DNA of 64,000 nt. Source: Sporofaciens musculi (GTDB lineage Bacteria; Bacillota; Clostridia; Lachnospirales; Lachnospiraceae). Positions 25,984 through 33,068 of this stretch are shown here, one piece after another. The position numbers and the translations under genes are program-made. Numbering within the stretch: position 1 is the stretch's first letter; every line of letters starts with the position of its first letter. The notes under the pieces are model-generated. The model had not been told where the DNA came from, ran no database searches, and was given only the letters and a program-made list of their open reading frames with translations. The DNA lies in assembly GCF_009830285.1 (NCBI RefSeq), contig NZ_WUQX01000001.1:2232501-2296500 (forward strand), in the 5' to 3' direction.

Positions 25984-26694
25984 ATGTTCCACATTGCAGT
26001 TTGCGACGACTTACAGAGGGACAGGGAGGAAATATGTCTTGTCCTGAAAGAAGAACTGGAAGCTTTTGATGCAGATGCCAGGTTTATAAAATTCGGAAGC
26101 GGTAATGCTTTGCTGAAGGCTTGGGAAAAGAAGAAAATAGATTTTCATATTGTCTTTTTAGATATTTTTATGGAAGGACTAGACGGTATAGAGACGGCGC
26201 GCCGCCTGAGGGCTTCGGGATATAAGGAGGCGATTATTTTTCTTACGACAACACAGGACTTCGCAATAGAGGGGTATGAGGTGGACGCAGCAGGCTATCT
26301 GTTAAAGCCCCTGGAGAAGATAAAACTGCGGCAGCTATTAAAACGCTTGTTTAAACGGGAAAAACCAGCGCTCATTACACTGCGTCAGGGAAACAAGGTT
26401 TATACGTTTGCACCGTCTGAGATTGTGTATATTGAAAGCAACCGAAACCGATTGTCAATCCACACTGTCAAGGAAACCATTTTTTACTATGGACGGTTGG
26501 ATGAGATAGAGAAGATACTTCCAGAGAAATCATTCTTGCGCTGTCACCAGAGTTTTCTTGTGAATATGGACAGGGTCTATGGGGCAAAAGATGTATTTCA
26601 CATGGAGACGGGGGATTTGGTCCCCATTCGGGTCAGGGAGCGCCGTGCCATACGGGAGGCATATTTTCGGTATATGACGGAGAGAAATTTATGA
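25984..26694 (+). CDS. LytTR-type response regulator
   Basis: 236 residues. Receiver domain 1-120 with acidic residues near 8-9, phospho-acceptor D60 (VFLDIFMEGLDG) and K in LLKPLEK; LytTR DNA-binding domain about 137-232 with IVYIESNRNRLSIHT and SFLRCHQSFLVNMDRV. This class (AgrA, VirR, LytR) binds direct-repeat sites and often controls peptide or adhesion genes. GGAGGAGG lies 8 bases before the ATG. The next gene, 200 bases on, is a hybrid kinase rather than an AgrC-type sensor, so the partner is uncertain. The 186-base leader after the rpmF terminator holds a GATTTTCCTCA/TGAGGAATC hairpin but no clear gene. Confidence 0.9.
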   Translation: MFHIAVCDDLQRDREEICLVLKEELEAFDADARFIKFGSGNALLKAWEKKKIDFHIVFLDIFMEGLDGIETARRLRASGYKEAIIFLTTTQDFAIEGYEVDAAGYLLKPLEKIKLRQLLKRLFKREKPALITLRQGNKVYTFAPSEIVYIESNRNRLSIHTVKETIFYYGRLDEIEKILPEKSFLRCHQSFLVNMDRVYGAKDVFHMETGDLVPIRVRERRAIREAYFRYMTERNL

Positions 26695-26896
26695 ATCGGT
26701 TCTTTGGTCTTGTGCTTACGAAAAGGGGCATGGGCTAGGGCTTGCAATTTGAAAATGTAAAGATTTTGCGTTACTGGTACGGATGGGCGCCAACAGGTTG
26801 ATTTTATATACAAAGACAGGTATACTGATTATTGATAAGCACCTTAGGAGATAAGGAAGGAGGGGAAGTGCCATTCTGACCATAAAGAGCATTGTT

Positions 26897-29209
26897 GTGA
26901 AGAATATGAAGAAGATCACGCTACTCATGGTGGTGATTATACTTTTTATTTCTACAGTGATACAGATATTCAGTATGCACCAAATCGGCAGGGAGAACGC
27001 TTGGCAGATCTTTGAGCAGGTGGAACAGATTCTGGATGAGAATTCGAGAGAACTTAAGCTGGTCCAAGACGAGTATAATGCCATGTGCCTAAACGACGCG
27101 AGGGTGGTTGCCTACATTCTTGAGAACAATCCAAAGATAAAAGAGGATGTGGAGGAGCTTAGGAAGATTGCGGCTAATGTGGAGGTGGATGAGATCCATA
27201 TTTTTGATACTGAAGGCGTGATTGTTGGGGGAACTCATCCAGAATATTTGGGTTATTCTTTTGATTCCGGAGAGCAGATCGGTTTCTTCAAACCTCTGCT
27301 TAAGGATTGCTCTTTGGAGCTTGTGCAGGAGATGACGCCAAACACGGCGGAAGGGAAGTTGGTTCAGTATTCGGCTCTTTGGAGTGAAGACAAAAGTTTT
27401 ATCCTGCAGGTGGGGATGAAGCCGTCCAATGTGGTTCGTGCAACGGAGAAAAATGAGTTGTCTTATATTTTCTCTTTGTTAAGAACAGGAGTTGGATATC
27501 AGTTGTATGCCGTGGATTCGGACACGAAAAAGGTGGTAGGGGCAACGGTTGTATCGGATGTGGGGAAGGATATTCAGGAGATTGGGATTCAGGCTCGTCA
27601 GATAGAGTCTGACAAAGGGTTTCATGCAAAGACGGACGGCTCGTTTAATTACTGTCTGTCAAAAAAGATTGGTGATAATTATATCCTTTGGGCGTCTCCG
27701 GTCTCTGGATTTTACCACTCGATTATAGTTAATGAGTTTTTGCTTCTGGCGGGATTGGTTCTGATCTCTCTGATTCTGGTCTATGCTGTGACGGACAGCA
27801 TGAATAGGACTGTGATTGACCAGATTAAGAGGATTAATGACAAGCTCTGGTCAATTCAGGACGGGGATTTAATGACGCGGGTGGACGTTTCGGACAGTAA
27901 AGAGTTTCTGGAGCTTAGCACACATATTAACAGTATGGTTGAAAGCCTGCTTAAAAGCTCAGAAAAGTTGGAAATGAGCGAGAAGATTAGGGAACAGAAA
28001 GAGAAATTAGAAAAGCAGCATGAGCAGCTTGAGATTGCGGTCAAGCGGGCGGAGGCGGCAAACAAGGCCAAGTCTGAATTCTTGTTTAACATGTCCCACG
28101 ACATCCGCACACCTATGAACGCGATTCTGGGCTTTACGAATTTTGCTCTGGAAAGCAATGATCCGGATATGCAAAGAGAGTATCTGGAAAATATTGACGT
28201 TTCGTCAAAACAGCTCTTGGATCTGATCAACAATATCTTAGAGCTTGCAAGAATCGAGAATCATAAGATTATTGTCGAGGAAGAATTGGTGGATGTAAAA
28301 GAGACTTGCCGTAAGCTTTGTACCATATTCAGCAGCGATTTGAAGAAAAAGAATCTGACATGCAGGGTGAATATGGATATCAGGCATAAAAAGCTCTATG
28401 TGGATACGACCCATTATTCCCAGGTATTCCTGAATATAGTGAGCAATGCTGTGAAATATACGCCTGATGGCGGTACGATTATCCTTTCGTTTCGAGAGCT
28501 TTTAGGGGACAGGGAGGATACCTGTTTTGTGGAAACTGTGATTGAGGACAATGGAATTGGAATGTCTGAAGATTTTCTTGCCCATGCCTATGAGTCATTT
28601 TCCAGAGAGAGGACTTCTACGGTCAGCGGTATCCAGGGAACTGGGCTTGGGCTTGCAATCGTGAAGAATCTGGTTAAATTGATGAACGGAAGTATTACCA
28701 TTGAGAGCAGGCAGGGAATAGGAACAAGGGTAACAATCCGTCTGCCTCACAGGTTTGGTGAAGGTTTGGCAGAGAAGACAGAAGGAGAGACAAGTGCCTG
28801 GGAGCATCTGAGATTTGACGGCAGGCACATCTTGCTGGCAGAGGATATTGACGTCAATGCTATAATCGCCACAAAACTTCTGTCCAGTAAGGGCTTTATT
28901 GTGGAACGGGCAAAGGACGGCGTGGAGTGCGTGAATATGCTGCTGAAAGCAGAGGACGGATACTATGACCTTGTTCTTATGGATATCCAGATGCCGGTCA
29001 TGGACGGTTATCAGGCGGCGCGGGCTATTCGGTCCTTTGGGGATGAAAAGAAGGCGGCAGTCCCGATTCTTGCCATGACGGCAAACGCATTCAAGGAGGA
29101 CCGAGAGAAGGCAGCCGAGGCAGGAATGGACGGTCATATAGCAAAGCCCTTGGACGCGGCAAATATGTTTCGGAGAATAGCCGAGGTTTTAATAGGAAGA
29201 GAAAGATAG
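26897..29209 (+). CDS. Hybrid sensor histidine kinase/response regulator
   Basis: 770 residues from GTG 26897. Order: membrane helix 7-27, extracellular sensor (about 30-278, Cache-like by layout), helix 280-298, HAMP about 300-352, coiled coil to 395, HisKA with H401 (FNMSHDIRTPMNAILGF), HATPase with N near 517 (NIVSNAVKYTPDGG), DNGIGM and GTGLGLAIVKNL, and a C-terminal receiver with phospho-acceptor D696 (LVLMDIQMPVMDGY). The GTG has no good ribosome site; an in-frame ATT at 26873 lies 9 bases after GGAGG and would add 8 residues. Hybrid kinases of this type are numerous in Lachnospiraceae; the ligand and output partner are unknown. Confidence 0.88.
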   Translation: MKNMKKITLLMVVIILFISTVIQIFSMHQIGRENAWQIFEQVEQILDENSRELKLVQDEYNAMCLNDARVVAYILENNPKIKEDVEELRKIAANVEVDEIHIFDTEGVIVGGTHPEYLGYSFDSGEQIGFFKPLLKDCSLELVQEMTPNTAEGKLVQYSALWSEDKSFILQVGMKPSNVVRATEKNELSYIFSLLRTGVGYQLYAVDSDTKKVVGATVVSDVGKDIQEIGIQARQIESDKGFHAKTDGSFNYCLSKKIGDNYILWASPVSGFYHSIIVNEFLLLAGLVLISLILVYAVTDSMNRTVIDQIKRINDKLWSIQDGDLMTRVDVSDSKEFLELSTHINSMVESLLKSSEKLEMSEKIREQKEKLEKQHEQLEIAVKRAEAANKAKSEFLFNMSHDIRTPMNAILGFTNFALESNDPDMQREYLENIDVSSKQLLDLINNILELARIENHKIIVEEELVDVKETCRKLCTIFSSDLKKKNLTCRVNMDIRHKKLYVDTTHYSQVFLNIVSNAVKYTPDGGTIILSFRELLGDREDTCFVETVIEDNGIGMSEDFLAHAYESFSRERTSTVSGIQGTGLGLAIVKNLVKLMNGSITIESRQGIGTRVTIRLPHRFGEGLAEKTEGETSAWEHLRFDGRHILLAEDIDVNAIIATKLLSSKGFIVERAKDGVECVNMLLKAEDGYYDLVLMDIQMPVMDGYQAARAIRSFGDEKKAAVPILAMTANAFKEDREKAAEAGMDGHIAKPLDAANMFRRIAEVLIGRER

Positions 29210-29221
29210 GGCTTCTACTAT

Positions 29222-29248
29222 TAACATTTATATCCAGTTTGTCGATAT
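29222..29248 (+). promoter_or_regulatory. Candidate sigma-28 (SigD/FliA) promoter of the FliD-like gene
   Basis: TAAC at 29222-29225, 15-nt spacer, GTCGATAT at 29241-29248; the SigD consensus is TAAA-N15-GCCGATAT. A TATAAT overlaps (29246-29251) but has no fitting -35, so the flagellar-type reading is preferred. Confidence 0.5.
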
Positions 29249-29365
29249 AATATTGAAGGATGGAAGAACCATTCTTATACAACTGGTATTCCAACGATTT
29301 TCATATCCGAAATGGATGTGGAAACGTGGAATGAAATATATAATGTTAAGAAAGGAGGAAGAAGT

Positions 29366-30691
29366 ATGGCAATCAATGGAATCGGTTCCTATGGGTTGAA
29401 TAGCCTTTACAGCTATCAGTCATCCATTAACAGTCTTCGCCTGTCCCAGGCTCTTTCCCGGAATACGAAGCTGAATCAGTCATATTCGTCGTCATATCCA
29501 TCACGTAAGGCAGCGATGAATGCAGATATCAGCTTTGTTAAGGATTACAGCAGTAAGATGACGAACTTGATGAATGCAGCCAACGAGCTGAAAAGCTCTA
29601 ACAGGAGCGGCGCTATGAGTGATCTTGCGATTACAAGCACCAACAATGACGTTGCGACAGCAAGCGGCAAATTACTGGTTAAGAATGACAAAGAGTATAA
29701 GCTTGACGTTACTCAGATAGCCCAGGCTCAGGTTAATGCAAGCGAAGGCGTGAAAGCATCTGATTATGCAAAATCAGCGATGAATTTTACCGTAGGAGAT
29801 GGTAAAAATTCCGTAAACGTATCAGTGGGCACCGTGAAGGCGAATGGAGGTTCCAAGACCAATGCCCAGATGCTGAAGGAGGCGGCAGACCAGATCAATA
29901 AGAGCAAGGTTGGCGTGACAGCCAGCGTTGTGGAGAAGGATGGAGTTGCTTCTCTTCAGTTGGAAGGCAAGGAAACAGGCGAAGGCAAGACATTTACAGT
30001 CAGCGGAGAGCAGCTTGGAGCAGCAGCAGGAGTTGAAAATGTAAAGACAGAGTCAGCGAATGCAAAGTATTCCGTAACCGCAGACGGTAAGACTACAGAA
30101 TATGAGACTGATAAGAACAATGTTTCAATCGGTTACTACGGCGTAAGCGTTGAGCTTAAGAAAGCCGGTGAGGCTACCCTTAAGGCTGGTGTGGATTCCG
30201 GCAGTGTAGCTTCTGCACTTGGCAATCTGGTTGATGCTTATAATTCATCATTGAAGTTCCTCAATGATAATTATGACAAGGGAAGCGGTGTCAGCAGACA
30301 GCTTCGCAATATGATTTCAGGTATCGGTTCAGAGCAGTCATTAAAGCAGCTTGGAATTACAGTTAATAAGGATGCAACCTTAAGCTTTAGCAAGAGCACG
30401 TTTGAGACGAACATGCAGAAGAACCCATCTCTGACAAAAGAGTTGGTTTCCGGCATGGGCGGAGTTGCAGACCGTATGTTCAACAAGGCAACCAGCGCTA
30501 TGAATGTAAGCTCAAGTTCTCTGGTTAATGGAAGCAGCCAGAAGTCATTTTCTGGTACGTCCAGCAGTTCATCTTCACTGGAGAGTATGGCGACGAATCC
30601 GTACAGTGTACTGGGAATGTACTCCAGGGGCGGAGCATACAATATGAGTAATTATTATGCTGTGGGCATGATGATGAATTATCTGATTTAA
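29366..30691 (+). CDS. FliD-like flagellar hook-associated/capping protein
   Basis: 441 residues from ATG 29366 with AAAGGAGG 8 bases upstream. The N-terminal third is helical (SLRLSQALSRNTKLN) and followed by LDVTQIAQAQVNASEGVKA, which matches the VTQLAxAQ motif of FliD. The C-terminal part has LVDAYNSSLKFLNDNY, ISGIGSEQSLKQLGITVNKDATLSF and NPSLTKELVSGMGGVADRM, again FliD-type. FliD caps the flagellar filament and helps flagellin assemble. The end is a serine-rich tail (FSGTSSSSSSLESM) and a tyrosine-rich stretch. No other flagellar gene lies in the window. It could instead be a secreted FliD-like adhesin. Confidence 0.7.
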   Translation: MAINGIGSYGLNSLYSYQSSINSLRLSQALSRNTKLNQSYSSSYPSRKAAMNADISFVKDYSSKMTNLMNAANELKSSNRSGAMSDLAITSTNNDVATASGKLLVKNDKEYKLDVTQIAQAQVNASEGVKASDYAKSAMNFTVGDGKNSVNVSVGTVKANGGSKTNAQMLKEAADQINKSKVGVTASVVEKDGVASLQLEGKETGEGKTFTVSGEQLGAAAGVENVKTESANAKYSVTADGKTTEYETDKNNVSIGYYGVSVELKKAGEATLKAGVDSGSVASALGNLVDAYNSSLKFLNDNYDKGSGVSRQLRNMISGIGSEQSLKQLGITVNKDATLSFSKSTFETNMQKNPSLTKELVSGMGGVADRMFNKATSAMNVSSSSLVNGSSQKSFSGTSSSSSSLESMATNPYSVLGMYSRGGAYNMSNYYAVGMMMNYLI

Positions 30692-30721
30692 TTACATCTG
30701 TTTATATTAAGAAGTGACAGG

Positions 30722-30763
30722 ACGCTGCACAGGAGGAGAAATCTGACTGTGCGGCGTTTTTTT
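30722..30763 (+). terminator. Terminator after the FliD-like gene
   Basis: ACGCTGCACAG (30722-30732) pairs with CTGTGCGGCGT (30747-30757, one G-U) and a run of seven T follows. Confidence 0.9.
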
Positions 30764-30816
30764 ATATCTTCATTCATGTTTTTGCATGTTGGACAGAATG
30801 GGGTATTGCTTTTTCC

Positions 30817-30843
30817 TATAATGTCTAGTAAAATTAGTCTAGT
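30817..30843 (+). promoter_or_regulatory. -10 box and tandem GTCTAGT sites ahead of plsX
   Basis: TATAAT at 30817-30822 without a convincing -35, followed at once by GTCTAGT at 30823-30829 and again at 30837-30843. Two identical heptamers 14 bp apart just past the -10 suggest an operator, perhaps for a lipid-synthesis regulator. Confidence 0.4.
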
Positions 30844-30933
30844 GCATCGTAGATTAAATAAATGGCTATCAATAAGAGAGGTATGGCTGGTTATTTAATG
30901 GACGATGTGCGGGTAATGTCAGGAGGAAGACAG

Positions 30934-31956
30934 ATGACGGAGATTACGAATATAGCATTAGACGCCATGGGCGGGGACAACGCCCCGTCTGAGATGGTAA
31001 AAGGAGCGGTGGATGCCGTTCGTAAGGAGCCTGCCATGAAGGTATTCCTGGTTGGGCAAAAAGAGGTTATTGAGAAAGAGCTTGCCAAGTATCAGTTTCA
31101 GAAGGAGCAGATTGAGGTGATTCCTGCTTCTGAGGTAATCGAGACGGCGGAGCCGCCTGTGAACGCCATCCGCAGGAAGAAGGATTCGTCTATTGTAGTC
31201 GGCATGAAGATGGTGAAGGCAGGCAAAGCGGATGCATTCGTGTCGGCGGGAAGCTCAGGCGCCATTTTGGTTGGGGGCCAGACGCTGGTAGGGCGCATCA
31301 AGGGAGTGGAGCGTCCGCCCCTTGCATCCCTTGTTCCAACTAAGAAGGGGGTATCCCTTTTGCTTGACTGCGGGGCGAATGTGGACGCCAGGTCCTCCCA
31401 TCTTGTACAGTTTGCCAAGATGGGCTCCATCTATATGGAGCATGTTCTTGGGGTGAAGAACCCGAAGGTGGGGATTGTCAATATCGGTGCAGAGGAAGAA
31501 AAGGGAAACGCGCTGGTGAAGGAGACATTTCCACTTCTCAAGGAGTTAAGCGAGATTAATTTCACCGGAAGCGTGGAGGCCAGGGAGATTCCCCACGGCC
31601 AGGTGGATGTGGTGGTCTGTGAAGCTTTTTCGGGAAATATCATTCTGAAATTATACGAAGGAGTGGGCGCAGTCCTGATCAGCAAGGTGAAGGAGGGTCT
31701 TATGTCTTCCCTAAGAAGTAAGCTTGGCGCGCTGTTGATCAAACCAGCTCTTAAGCAGACGCTTAAGGCTTTTGATGCCAGTGAATACGGCGGGGCGCCC
31801 CTTTTGGGGCTTAACGGCCTGGTGGTGAAGACTCACGGAAGCGCGAAGGCGAAGGAGGTCAGCAATACCCTGCTTCAGTGTGTGACCTTTAAGAAGCAGA
31901 AAATCAACGAGAAGATCAGAGAGTGTATTCAAACGGATGCAGTATCCGCTGAATAA
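30934..31956 (+). CDS. plsX: Phosphate acyltransferase PlsX
   Basis: 340 residues from ATG 30934, which has AGGAGGAAG 4-5 bases upstream; an open stretch 24 codons longer lacks a ribosome site. PlsX turns acyl-ACP into acyl phosphate for phospholipid synthesis at the membrane surface. Motifs: IALDAMGGDNAPSEMVKGAV at the start, SAGSSGAILVGG, LLDCGANVDA, IGAEEEKGN and YGGAPLLGLNG. It is followed 53 bases later by acpP, the acyl-carrier substrate, then rnc, smc, ftsY, the usual clostridial order. Confidence 0.96.
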   Translation: MTEITNIALDAMGGDNAPSEMVKGAVDAVRKEPAMKVFLVGQKEVIEKELAKYQFQKEQIEVIPASEVIETAEPPVNAIRRKKDSSIVVGMKMVKAGKADAFVSAGSSGAILVGGQTLVGRIKGVERPPLASLVPTKKGVSLLLDCGANVDARSSHLVQFAKMGSIYMEHVLGVKNPKVGIVNIGAEEEKGNALVKETFPLLKELSEINFTGSVEAREIPHGQVDVVVCEAFSGNIILKLYEGVGAVLISKVKEGLMSSLRSKLGALLIKPALKQTLKAFDASEYGGAPLLGLNGLVVKTHGSAKAKEVSNTLLQCVTFKKQKINEKIRECIQTDAVSAE

Positions 31957-32009
31957 AAGAAGAACATTGTGTATCAGAAAATGATTAACAGAAAAGGAGA
32001 AGAGATGGT

Positions 32010-32243
32010 ATGGAATTTGAAAAGTTGAAAGAGATTATTGCAGATGTATTGAATGTGAATGCAGATGAGATTACGGAAGATACAACTTTCGTGGATGACC
32101 TGGGGGCGGATTCTCTGGACATCTTTCAGATCATCATGGGAATAGAGGAGACTTACGATATCGAGATTGACAATGAAGAAGCGGAGAAGATCGTCACAGT
32201 GGGAGATGCTGTGGAGCAGATTAAGAATGCGACAAACAACTAG
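32010..32243 (+). CDS. acpP: Acyl carrier protein
   Basis: 77 residues, strongly acidic. The phosphopantetheine attachment serine is S35 in LGADSLD. It carries growing acyl chains in fatty acid synthesis and feeds PlsX just upstream. AAAGGAGAAG precedes the ATG. A perfect hairpin terminator follows 31 bases after the stop. Confidence 0.97.
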   Translation: MEFEKLKEIIADVLNVNADEITEDTTFVDDLGADSLDIFQIIMGIEETYDIEIDNEEAEKIVTVGDAVEQIKNATNN

Positions 32244-32257
32244 GCATTTAAACCACT

Positions 32258-32366
32258 AGGCGATAGAAGGTTAGAAAAAGCCCGTCAGGGCTTTTTCGTT
32301 TTTGGCAGCAGCATAGGACGGGCTTGCGTCGGCAGGCTCTTGGATTCGGTTTGTGAGGCGATAGAA
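32258..32366. repeat. 11-bp direct repeat bracketing the acpP terminator
   Basis: AGGCGATAGAA occurs at 32258-32268 and 32356-32366. The second copy carries the rnc ribosome site and the first base of its ATG. The 87 bases between hold the acpP terminator and no gene. The repeat suggests a duplication or insertion that placed a terminator in front of rnc. Confidence 0.45.
32275..32303 (+). terminator. Terminator after acpP
   Basis: AAAAAGCCC (32275-32283) and GGGCTTTTT (32288-32296) form a perfect stem with a GTCA loop, and CGTTTTT follows. Confidence 0.9.
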
Positions 32367-33061
32367 TGAATCAGGAATTAAAGGTATTAGAGGGGAAGAT
32401 AGGTTACAGGTTTAAGGATTTTGAGTTGCTTAGGCAGGCGATGATTCATAGCTCCTATGCAAATGAGAAGCATTTATCCAAACATGAATGTAACGAGCGT
32501 CTGGAGTTTCTGGGGGATGCGGTACTGGAGCTGGTCAGCAGTGAATTTCTGTTTTTTGAACATGAGCAGATGCCGGAGGGGGAGCTGACTAAGACGAGAG
32601 CCAGTATGGTCTGCGAGCCGGCTCTTGCGTTCTGCGCAAAAGACTTGGAGCTTGGCAGATACCTGCTGCTTGGCAAGGGTGAGGATGCAACCGGCGGAAG
32701 GAAGCGGGATTCGATTACCTCGGATGCGCTGGAGGCGCTGATTGGGGCGATTTATATGGATGGTGGGTTTGCTAATGCAAAAGAGTTTATTCATCGTTTT
32801 ATTCTGAATGACCTTGAGAATAAGACGCTCTTTTTTGATAGCAAGACTATCTTGCAGGAGATTGTGCAGGCGAATACTAAAGAGACGATTACTTACCATT
32901 TGGTGGGAGAGGAAGGACCAGATCATGATAAATCCTTTCATGTGTCTGTGCTGATTGGTGATAAGGAATACGGCGTGGGCATGGGCCGCACGAAGAAAGG
33001 GGCGGAGCAGGTGGCAGCTTATCAGAGTATTTTAAAGCTGCGCAGCCTGAATATAAAGTAG
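32366..33061 (+). CDS. rnc: Ribonuclease III
   Basis: 231 residues. The endonuclease domain has the signature ERLEFLGDAVLELV with acidic metal ligands, LGKGEDATGGRKRDSITSDALEAL (key part DALEAL) and GAIYMDGGF; the C-terminal double-stranded RNA-binding domain runs from about 160 to 229 (FHVSVLIGDKEYGVGMGRTKKGAEQVAA, key part GRTKKGAEQ). It cuts rRNA precursors and structured RNA. GAGG lies 7 bases before the ATG. smc follows 7 bases after the stop. Confidence 0.96.
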   Translation: MNQELKVLEGKIGYRFKDFELLRQAMIHSSYANEKHLSKHECNERLEFLGDAVLELVSSEFLFFEHEQMPEGELTKTRASMVCEPALAFCAKDLELGRYLLLGKGEDATGGRKRDSITSDALEALIGAIYMDGGFANAKEFIHRFILNDLENKTLFFDSKTILQEIVQANTKETITYHLVGEEGPDHDKSFHVSVLIGDKEYGVGMGRTKKGAEQVAAYQSILKLRSLNIK

Positions 33062-33068
33062 GTGTAGA

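Noticed and set aside
25841..26047. 68-codon frame before the LytTR regulator
   Set aside because: It overlaps the regulator start in another frame and has no recognisable sequence pattern.
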